DNA of 64,000 bases from Sipunculus nudus (taxonomy: Eukaryota; Annelida; Sipuncula; Golfingiida; Sipunculidae). The notes beneath the pieces were generated by a model. The model made no database searches. It saw nothing but the letters and a program-made list of their open reading frames with translations, and was not told the origin of the DNA. Every line of letters begins with the position of its first letter. The first letter of the stretch is position 1. Below, piece after piece: positions 34,701 to 46,700 of this stretch. The stretch lies in NCBI GenBank assembly GCA_026874595.1, contig CM049320.1, positions 44,032,714-44,096,713 on the forward strand, read 5' to 3'. The position numbers were made by a program, and so were the translations under genes.

Positions 34701-37700
34701 TCCAGCATTGAAGCATTAAATCTGGTGTATATTCTATTGCACAGGTTAGAATTTGGCCTGTAGGCCTTGCTTTTAATTTATCAGGGTGGTTTTCTTTCTG
34801 TGTGGGTGGGGGGGGGGGGGGGTGTTGCTTTCATGTTGTTTATAAATCCTGGGCTTCCTTTACATGCATGCTATATATAAATTTCGATTATCAACTTATC
34901 AGGAAACCATATAGCTTCCTATTATTGTGAAAGACCAGGTATGGATACAGAATCACAGTAGTCATCGATACAGCTTCTACTGCTGTTCTAACACCTGTCA
35001 AAATATGTAACAATCTGACACGTATGCACTCAACTTGGATGCGGCCGCACGTGATGATTTATCAAACTAATTTAACCCCATATTATGTTCCTGTAAATAT
35101 TTTTTATTCTTCCAAGTTTCAGTTGGTTTTGTCCTTATTGTGATAGTGTTGTTGTTGATAGTACATATAGCATGAGAGGCACATACTGTAGTGTGAGTAT
35201 AACCTCTTGTACAGTAGGTTGCTTGTCTTGAGCCTGAGGTTATAGGGATGCCTGCTAAGACCTCCAAATGATGTTCATTTCCTTTTAGCATGCTGGTTAA
35301 AGTATATATATGATGATATACATAGCATTTAATGGAGCAAACTATGCATCCCCTACAGTCCATTCTTTAATATACTGCTTCAATAAGTATACCCTCGGAT
35401 TTAAATCAAATTTAAATCGAAGAGTTTATTACATCTGTAAAACTGAATGGCTATTATAACAAATAAAAAGGAGAGGGCTGGAAACCTTTTCATTTTGGCA
35501 ATGGGCATACCAACACGTAGGATTGCGTATAACAGGCTTAGGTTTGCGTACATATATGTACAATTGCTTATTAATTTGCAGACTTGCTTTAAAACTGCGC
35601 ACTTTCTGTGTCCATTGCTCAATGCCGACTGTAAAAATCAAACAGGTTTAATTTTTTGCGTCCGTCTCCCGTCCCCCCTTGAGTCCCTTTTCATATTGCC
35701 ACGTAAGCCAATGTAGGCACAGGGTAGGGAACTCCAAAGGATAAGCTCAGTGTAGTCAGTATGTCACACTACGCAACTCTATGTAGGCCAGGTTTGAAAG
35801 GGGCTTTACACGTAAATCAACTGCTAAATAATGCTTAATGGAACGGCACAGGCCTAATATCCTAGTACAAGGCAGTCACATGTTCACACTGGTTACAAGA
35901 AGGGTTTGGGTGGTGTGCAGTCTGAGGCTTAGTTTGTAGAAACTCTCACTGTATGGCTATCAGACTCAATATATGGCAGGGCCTTATAATATTGAGTCTG
36001 ATTTAATAGGGCTAGGCTGCTGAGTGAAAATAATTAACAACTAGAATACGGGTAGTCGACAAGCGACAATGTGTATCCACTGAAATCAGAGTGGCATAGG
36101 TGAAGTGAGGTATTGATTGTGCAGTAAGGGGAAATAAAGTGAGAAGACAGGGCAAAATATGAATAACCTCCAAGAAATTGCTGGAAATTGTAGGTGGGAA
36201 TTGAACCACTCATGAGATATGAGCCATTGTCACCAAACCAAACTTATCGATGGAAGCCGACTACAGATGGCCCCACCAGTCTTGAAAAAAACACGGAGGA
36301 GTCCAAGATTTTTAGACATGTATGCACAATTTCAGACCAATACCTTGAACCAATGCTAGGATATGAGCAGTTTTCACCCAAAGCACATTTACAGATAGAT
36401 GCAACAGGAAAACGATTGAGATGGAGTCCAAGATGTATGCAATTGCACATATATTTCAGGCCAATACCCAAAATCACTCCTGAGAAAAGGGTATTAATTT
36501 ATTATATGAAACAGGAAGGTAGGTGGCACCACCTATCTGGTTTACGAGAAAACTCTCCAAGATGGATGGACATGCCAAATCTCAGACCAATATCTTGAAC
36601 CACTCCTGAGATATGAGCAAATTTTACCCAAAGCAAATATATGGATGGACGCCATGTGGAAACGACTGCAGATAGAATATTTCTGCATAACACATGTAAC
36701 ATCATGGAGGAAGTGCAACCAAAGGACCATTCTCCTTGATTTCAACATGGCAAGGGACCCCCTGGCTTTTTCCCTTAAAGTTACTGAAAATGAATTGTCT
36801 TCTGTAACTGCAGCAAGGTGACAATTTAAGGCAGGATAGACATGAATGACATTGTCAGCTCCACCCATCTTGTACCACCAACAAGTGTAGGAAGGTGCTG
36901 TTTTTCAAGTTTTACAATCTTCCTGAATTTTAGGAGACCTGATCTTGCCACAGAAGACTGATGATAGTACAAGTAAAGGCCTAACAATAACTCTTCACAT
37001 TTGCTTTGATATGCTATATCTCTGGTCTGATCTTTGATTGCCAGTTCTGCCTGATGGGCTACACAGAGCACAGCAATAATCCTGCTGGACTGGGGAATGA
37101 GATCTGTTGCTAATCCATTTCTAATTTCAAAATTTACTCCTGCACCAGATCCAACCAAATGTTGATAAAAGTAATCCATTGTGATTCCTAACTCCTCCTG
37201 CACTGCCTCTGATATTGCCTGTTTGATGGATGCAGAATCAGGCCTGTCAACTACTTTACAGACTACAAGATACACATGAATCTCTGCCTGCCTACAGGCC
37301 CTGATATACACATGATCCACTTCTCTTATTGAAGCAGTAGTAGAACCATCAATATGACACTGTAGAAGTAGGCCCCATTCAGCCAAGAAATCTCATCCTG
37401 GCGGGCAGCCTCAGCATTGTAGTCAGGGCTCAACATTAACGGTTTAACGCTTGCCGGGGGCAAGTTAAAATTCCAGAAAATAGTGGGAGGGCAACTAAAA
37501 GTCACCTCCTGCTTGCCCGATGATGGACAGTGGTACACAATTATAGCTCAGATGACTTATAGTCATCTGAGCTAAAAATTGATACAAAAGCTCCAGTGTC
37601 AGAATACCTAATTTATTGATTGCCATTAATACTTTCCATGCATATTGATCACGGAGTGTTCCATCAGTTCCTGCAGACTGGTGGCACCACCTGTATTTTT

Positions 37701-40700
37701 TTCTATGTTCTACACATTTTTACACACATTGGCACAAATGGTAACAGTTGGATTTAACATAAGGTCACTGTAACCTATATCTAAGGTATATTGGCAAAAT
37801 GCATGGTAGGACAGAAAATGCACTCTGGGAGTCATTTTACCCCTTGTTCAAGATTCCTTTAGTTAAGCTGAGCATATGGCCCATTGGCCACCTGTTTATG
37901 CAATAGCTATGGAAGTATTGCATGTATGTATCCCAAAGTTTGACACACAAGTTGCTTCCACCAAGTTCTCAGAGGAGTTTGAAAACTGATGACCTTGACC
38001 TTATTCTTGTACAGCCTTTATAGACCAGTCATGATTGGACTCTTCAAATGTATAACCCTTCACTTATGGCAGAACCTTTTCAACTTTGATGTCAGAAACA
38101 AAGAGCAAGATTACATTTGAAGTAAGTCTCACTTTGGTTTTTGGACGATAACATGACTAAATTTGAATGGTTGTCTGGAGTGTCATGCTAGGCAGCTGAG
38201 TGTTATGACCAATGGGTCACTTGGTTTAGGGAAATCCCTGCTAATAAGATGTGGCATGGAATGAACAGGCTCCAGCTGCCTTGTCAGTCCATTCCAATCA
38301 GGAGACACCATTCCGGTTTCTTTGGGAAAAACTTTAAACCTCTATGACATGGTAGTCCTCAAAGGATCTTAGATTCTGAAGCAGGCAGCAGATTCAGCCA
38401 AATATAATATTGTCATGCAAAGACGAGCCACTGCAGTCCAACCTATATATATATGAACATTAAAATCCCCATCAACAATTATGATTTCTCAGAGACACAA
38501 TCACTGTTTTAGTCTGACTGATTCTGGAACATAAAGTCCACAAATGATCTTGAGTGCAGCAGTTGAACACTTGAAATAGCATAAAACAGCAGCAGCAGAA
38601 GAAGATCTTTACAAGTATGAAACGTTTCTGCATTATCCCTTAGCAAGAGCTGCTCATTTCTTTGTGGAGACAGGGGGGATGGTGGTAACTGTAAATTAGG
38701 CAATCGGTTCACTTGAGATTATTGCCCTTTGATATGTCATCTCATGGCTGCTGGTGTGGGCATGCAAAAAAACTTGACCCTTGACCAAACCTAATTTGGC
38801 CGACCCTGTTGATGATCATATATTAACATATATATATTAAATATATAATTTGTTATGAACATCCATCATAAAATCAAAATTTTGTTCTTTTTCATCATAT
38901 ATCAGGGCATTATGTTCTTTTAAATGATTAATAGGTTAGTTGTGAAATCTCACTATTATTAGTGTCAGTTGATGTTTGAGCAAAGTAACATAGCTTGTAA
39001 CCATCAGCTGAGGTCTCATTCATCAGTAAGTACAAGAGTTAATTTTGAACCAACCACAAGGCTACTTGTATTGAATACATCTTGTGTCTTGCATTAGAAA
39101 AAAAACGTTTGAATTACAGAGTAACATTTAGTATTAAGTGAGGCTGGCACTTTTAACATTTAGTAATAAGTGAGGCTGGCACTTTTAACATTTATTAGTA
39201 AGTGAGGCTGGCACTTTCATATTTTAATTTTTCCAAACAAATCTTAGTACATGAAGGGACCAGGCCAGTGCTGATTTAGTTGAACATCTAAATATACTTC
39301 ATGACAGAATCACTATATGTGTGTGTGTGTGTGTGTTGTAGGTTGATGTGACAATAGCTGGGCTGACCACTGACCAGCCTGTCAAGTGCAGCAGGAATGT
39401 GCTGATACAGCCAGACACGACTCTCCAGGCTGTCAGCGCCCAGAAGTTTGACGCTGTGGTCCTGCCAGGTGGTGCTCTAGGAGCAAAGAATTTGGCTGAG
39501 GTACACCATATTGGATTAGCTCTTTTCACTTACTTAGTGTGGGACTAGATTTATAATGTTATATCTTGAGAATTTAGGAGAGAATGCCATAAATTACACA
39601 ATCATTTTTGGAAAGAATTAATTTGTTTCACAAAAGCTCTGATGTTCTGTTAGAAAATTTATATGAATTTATTTCATCATTCATAGGTTTTTAGCAATTG
39701 AAATAAAGAAGGGGTTTTTAGCTTCTCATATGGATTTGACATTAGGGATACATTCTCATTTAAGACCTGATTTTAATATTTTACCTGACAGTCATCAGCT
39801 GTTGTTTTAATTTTACCATGACAGTCATCAGCTGTTGTTAATATTTTACCTGACACTCATCAGCTGTTGTTAATATTTTACCTGACACTCATCAGCTGTT
39901 GTTGATATTTTACCTGACAGTCATCAGCTGTTGTAATATTTAACCTGTCAATCTTCAGCTGTTTTGATATTTACCTGACACTCACCAGCTGTTGTTAATA
40001 TTTTACCTGACAGTCATCAGCTGTTGTTGATATATTACCTGGTAGTCATCAGCTGTTGTTAATATTTTACCTGACACTCACCAGTTGTTGTTAATATTTA
40101 ACCTGTCAGTCTTCAGCTGTTTTGATATTTACCTGACACTCACCAGTTGTTGTTAATATTTTACCTGACAGTCATCAGCTGTTGTTAATGTTTTACTTGA
40201 CAGTTATCTGCTGTTGTTGATGTTTACCTGACAGTTATAAGCTGTTGTTAATATTTTATTTGACAGTCAGCAGCTGTTGGAGGATTGCTACAGTCTCAGG
40301 AGAAGGAAGGAAGACTTATTGCTGCCATCTGTGCTGGTAAGTGTGTGATTTAGCTGAGTCATGTATGTTGTAGTGAATATGGTGGTCTGTTTGCGTCTGG
40401 TTGCTTTCAAAGAACCTGATCGCGGTCTGCAGACCATCTCTAGCATCAGCCTTCTTTACTTGTTCAAATGGTGAATCATTCTCTTCTTCGTCTGTGTCTC
40501 TTTCCTCCGCCTGGTCTGCTGTTGCTCCGACAATCAACAGAATACTTTGATTGTCTAACTGGGCTTCCGTTTCTACTGCTGAAACGACCCCGACATACTG
40601 CTCCGCTCCCAGTTGCTTTTCAATACAAAGGCCCAGGATGTCTGCCTCTAGTGCCTGGACTAAGCAAGTGTCGCTCTCATTGGGGAATCCTTGGTTTTCT

Positions 40701-43700
40701 GGTATGACACCTGGTAAATTGCCAGTGTGCTTCCAGCAGTTGGCGATCGTCCCTGCATCTACCTGTGACCAGGCATTCTTGGTGAAACCCAAAGCCTGAC
40801 GGATGTCGACTGTCTGTGGCTGCTCTTTATCAACACACTTCAGGTTTTGCCGTATCAGATGTTTTCGATGATGCAGCTTGAAGTTGCTGATGATTCCTGC
40901 ATCCATTGGCTGGATATGGCTCATGGTATTTGATAGCAAAAAGTGAAGCTTCATGTTTGTCAGTTTTAAGTCATCACATTTGTTCCTTGCGGCGTTATCA
41001 GTAAGCAGCATCACGTGACGCCCTGCACGTCGCATCTCCTTCTCAAACTTGCCAAGCCAGTCCTGGAATATGACTTCTGTCATCCACGCCTTCTTGCTAG
41101 AATGGTACTGGACGTAACAGCTGGGGTCGAAGGTCTTGCCAAAACATCTCTGTCTGGCGGATTTGGCAATGACCAGTTGCTTGAGCTTGTGCTCTCCTGT
41201 AGCATAGCGCCAAGGTGATCCTCTCTTTTGATCTCTTGCTTCCAGGAACTGAGGTTGTTGCGAGTGTTGCATTTGGACCCAAACGGTAAAAAAGTCCAGT
41301 TTTGTCCATGTTGTACAAATCACGGAGTTCGTATTTGGCCAGCACAGTCTGTAGTTCCCCCCTCCCTGATACCACTGCTTTGCCGTTGGGGCTTGCAGCT
41401 TCTGCGTGATACAGACGGCGACTTATCCCATGGTGTTGTTTGAATCTGGTCAGCCTTACCTTGGAATACTAGAACCCTGTGATGCCGAGATTCTGGCCAA
41501 AAGTTCTTGCCTTCTCTTGCAGCATTTCATCATTTATTACAGCCCAATTTGCTTGCTTGTCAGTCACCCACGTGAAGAGTGCCTCCTCCAGTTCTCCATG
41601 CTTCCCCTCGCGAAATCAGAACACCTGGCTTGAATTACTGGCACCATCTAACCACTTGTCAACTGCCCTCAGGATATCGGAAACTGTGGACTTTCCCAAC
41701 TTTACATTCCATAAGCCATGGAAATGGTTGATGATGGTATCATTAACAGCCTTTGGATGTGTTTTCTTGTACTGGCAAACTTCAGCTTTCTGTGCAGCAG
41801 AAATAGCAAGGCAACGTCTCGTTGCTGACGGTGGATCAATTATGATCATTGTGGAGTTATTCATGTACAGAGGCTGACAGATTGAATGGTCATCAGAGCC
41901 AGATCCTATCATATTTATACCTAATTTTACAAAGCTACATTGTTTGGATAATTATGTCATGATTGTTTGGCTAAACATACACATACTTTATGGTATCTTT
42001 TGATTCTCGATCAATTAGGTAAGTGACGAACTTATTTACCAAACAATTTGACATCGATCTCACTAATTAATGAAGCAATATATATGGTGTAAACAGGGGT
42101 GTGCTCAACTGAGATGGGAATTAAACAGGGGTGACATAACCACTTGGCACTCGACTATGGCCTATATGTGAAAACCTGCCCTGTCATGTATTAATTAGCC
42201 GGTCATTGTCGGCTGGGTTTAACAAAAGATTAAACGACTGCGGAAACTTGGACCTGACCACCTCCACCCTAGTTTGTTTTAATGGACAGAGTATACTGCA
42301 ATTGTGAATTTTTTTCATGTAAGTCTGTTCAGATCGGGAACTTGAGTTTTCTGTTATATCGGGGTCAATTTTAACTTTCACTCATTTGTTCCCTAGAGAT
42401 TTGTCAGTAACTTGAGTCTTCCGTTGTAACGGACCACAATATATAAAGACCACTGTATATGATCACAAAATATGATTTGGAAGAGTGGGTAGACAAATGC
42501 TAGTTTTGTGTGGTAATATATAAGCTGTATAATGAAATGATGGTGTTTAACTCAGGTTTTGTAAGATTTGGATAACATCCTGGGATATAGGGACGAGGAT
42601 TGATGTCATTTATATTATTTACATTTGTAAATGGAGCGCTTTCAGGCCAATTATGCATGCTTAAAGCGAGGCATACTCTGCAGCAAGCCAGCACTTGGTT
42701 GGCTTAAGCTTGATTATAATGTCCAATCTCCCTCCTATAGTAGTTGTTTTGGCCAAAAACATATCAATGAACAATATTTGAAAAAAAAAATATATTGGTT
42801 TATAATAATAACTTGAAGAAAAATGAATAGAAAAGGAATTTTATAGTTAATGAGTAACAGGGAATTACCTTGCAATTACTAATGTTTTATGGATCATCCA
42901 TGAATGGCCAAATTGTGTATTCCAAATGACACCATGCAATCACCATTGGTTATTTTTCATTTAAATCATAAAAGTTGAAAAATAAATAATTACATAAAAT
43001 AGTTTACTATTAGGGATTAAATGAAGCAAATCAGTGATAGACAAGGATGCAGTTGATTATATTTTATTAATCTAAATTTCCAGGTCTTTTCCAGGTGTTT
43101 AATTTTGTTGGTTTATTTTTGCAAAATTAAAAAAAAAAAAAATGAAATATGTCAAAATTTAAAAATATTACTCAGACAAGTGCTTATTAAAGATGTCAAT
43201 ATGTTTGACTAATGACTCATTGCTGTATCAGCTGTTACATGATACAAGGTAAATAAACAAAATTTATAGTACTGATTCCTTTATTAGGACCCGGCTTGAC
43301 AAGCGGTGCTCTATAGTGATCACCGTGTCCGTCCTTCTGTCTATCCGTCCTTCTGTCAGTGACACTTTCTTTCGACCGCAATAACTCAACAAAAACATTC
43401 TGCAGCTTTCCCAAATTCACAGGGATGATTGGTACCTATGAGGGCTCCAGACCTATCGAATAAAAGACATGTCGGAATTCCAATATGGCCGCCACAGCCC
43501 TATCCCTGATTTTCTTTCGTGCATGATAACTCAACAACAACCTACTGCAGCTTTCCCAAATTCCCAGGGATGATTGGTACCTATGATGGCTCCAGACCTG
43601 TTGAATTACAGACATGTCTGAATTCCAATATGGCCGCCACAGCCTTAATGCTGATTTTATTTCCCACGCAATAACTCAATGACAACATACTGCAGCTTTC

Positions 43701-46700
43701 CTAAATTCACAGGGATGATTGGTACCTATTACGGCTCCAGACCTATCAAATTACAGACTTTTCAGAATTCAAATATGGCCACCACAGCCCAATCCCTGAT
43801 TTTCTTTCGCGCACGATAACTCAACAACAACATACTGCAGCTTTCCCAAATTCACAGGATGATTGGTACCTATGAGAGCTGCAGACTGATTGAATTACAG
43901 ACCTGTCGGAATTCCAATATGGCCGACACAGCCCAATGGCTGATTTTCTTTTGATTGAATTACAGACCTTTTGGAATTTCAATAAGGCCACCATAGCAAA
44001 ATCGCTCATTTTCTTTCGCGCGTGATAACTCAACAACAACCTACTACAACTTTACCAATTTCACAGGGATCATTGGTGCCTATGAGGGCTCCAGACCTAT
44101 TGAATTACAGATTTGCTCAAAATCAAATATGGCTAACGGATTACATTTGGTGATTTTCTGTTGCATACATCGTGTCAGACATATCTTTTTTAATATCATT
44201 TGATCCAGTAGGATTTTTTCCCTCATGCATATGGATAAAAATCTGTTTCTGTTTGTCATGTTTTTCAAATTTAACTTAATTTTTCACCCATATGTAAACA
44301 AGTCCAGGACTAGCAGAAATGCGGGGCTCTCTGAGGACCATTGTCCGACCACATCTAGTTTCAGTTATTACAAATAACTCAAGTTTGCTCCTTATATCAT
44401 ATTTTGGACGTTTTGATCTTTGGGTTATTTTTAACACATGTATTTGTTTCATAGCTGAGCTTACTTTCTTTTTTTCTGATACATGTTTTTAAAACAAATA
44501 AAAATATTCTAATGTGATAAAAAATTCAGATCTTAGACAAGTTCTCATTATGATGTCTATAATGTTAATAATTGTCATAAGTGTCATGCTGTGTTGAGTG
44601 TGTAGACAGTTTTTATAAATTAAAGCCATAAAACCAGGTACTTATGATCGTTATTTAAATTCGTGAAATTTGTATATCCTTGATTTTAAGTTTTTTCAAG
44701 GTTTTTGTACACAAATTTTGCATTGGTTCATAAAGTCTACATAAATATATTCATGTTACAAAGCAAAATATGTATAAAATCAATCCATCAATTCTTTCTT
44801 TACAACCACCACAAATACATAAATATAACTTTTATTAGCCCTCAGCCCTTAGGCTGATGGGCTATTGTTGTCACCCAAGCTGTCCGTCCGTCCGTCCGTC
44901 CGGCGTCCGTTAACTTTTACCTTGTGAGCGGGATATCTTGAAAAGGATTCACCATCAGAATTTTATTTCCTCGGTAAAGATGTATATTGACAAAATCTCG
45001 GTCAAGTTCAGTATGGGTGACCTTGACCTATTTTTCTTCCTTTTAGAGCTGATTATAGAAAAACACTTAGATGCTTATTACTCAGGAACCATTTGGTGGA
45101 TTTTCACAAAACTTAATATGGTTATTGGGACTGATAGTCTGTACCTGCTACACAAGTTTGGTGGCGCCACCTACAGTTTCTGATTTTTAATGAATTTTTC
45201 TTGGATTTTTCAATTTTGGGCTTGTGAGCGGGATATCTCTAAAAGGATTCACCGTAGGAATTTTATTTTTTTCGGAAAAGTTGTATATTAACAAAATCTC
45301 GGTCAAGTTAGAAGATGGGTGACCTTGACCTATTTTTCTATGTTTTAGAGCTGATTATAGAAAAAACATTTAGAAGCTTATTTCTCAGGAACCATTGGGT
45401 GGATTTTCACAATACTTACTATGATCATAGGGACTGATGGTCTGTAACTGCTGCACAAGTTAGGTGGCACCATCTACAATTTCTGATTTTTAAAGATTTT
45501 TTCTTGGATTTTTCAACTTTCACCTTGTGAGCGGGATATCTCTAAAAGGATTCACAATAGGAATTTTATTTCTTTGGTAAAGATGTATATCAACAAAATC
45601 TGGGTCAAGTTCGAAGATGGGTGAGCTTGACCTACTTTTCAAGGTCACAGAGCTTATAATAGAATAAAACTTAGAAGCTTATTTTTCAGGAAGCATTTGG
45701 TGGATTGTTATGAATCATGGTACATGACTGTCCATTTCAAATTTATAACTGAGACATGTATCGATATACATCCATGTGAGAACAGATATTTAGTACTTGT
45801 TACTGTTACCACCTCTAAACACTGTTCTTTTGGCTGAGGGCTTTTGTCAGCTTCTGCTGATATTCTAGTTTTTAGCCTTTTCTTCTGCGGGAGGATATTC
45901 TTGCAGTTTTATTTTCTTCACTATGAGTTAGGGTATTTGCACAAAAAATAGCACTGTCTTTAACATACAGTTTACTGATTTTACTCATACTCATACTGTA
46001 GTCTTTTCATATTCTGTACCAAGCTGCTAAATGGTTTTCATTGAATAATAGTTGTAAAGAGAATTTGCATTTAGCAGCAGAACACTGAGACTGTTTGTAC
46101 TGACATTTTGAATACTGGTACATTTTGTCATTGATGAAGTTTATTTTCAGATTTAAATATCCTTGTGTAAAAACAGTGGAAGCTTTGACAGATGCCCTGA
46201 CTGGCTCCATGTCTTAGATCTTAAGATGGTCAGGTGGTTTCAGAGCAGTTTCAAAATTGCTCAACTGCAGATTTTATCAACACTGTCTGTATATATTGTT
46301 TGTTCTTTCAGCTCCAATAGCACTCAAGGCCCATGGCGTAGGGAAACAGAAGAGCCTGACTTCACATCCCAGTGTAAAAACAAGCATGGAGGAGGCAGGC
46401 AAGTAATATCAGCAGATGTCTGTCGGAGTTACGGCCATGTTCCCAGTTAAGAATATAGTCTAGTATGATACACTGATTCAGCCAGGGCTCAAACAGATTA
46501 CAAATTTTAGAACAAATCGCTCCTTGTGAATCGCTCCTACTAACTTAACATGATTATTTTTAGCTCAGCTGACATGAAGTCATCTGAGCTATAGTCATGG
46601 TCCATTGTTCGTCGGCTGTCCACCTGTCTGTCCATTAGAATGGCACGTTTTGAAACCGTTAGACCTACAAATCCAAAATTCAGCATACTGTTAGATGTCC

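Noticed and set aside
36194-36598. 134-codon plus-strand open frame
   Set aside because: Runs across diverged tandem repeat units; no domain, and the same units elsewhere are not open.
40316-40379. C-terminal tail of the Tigger transposase frame
   Set aside because: These codons are DJ-1 exon 3 and intron sequence read antisense beyond the transposon end.
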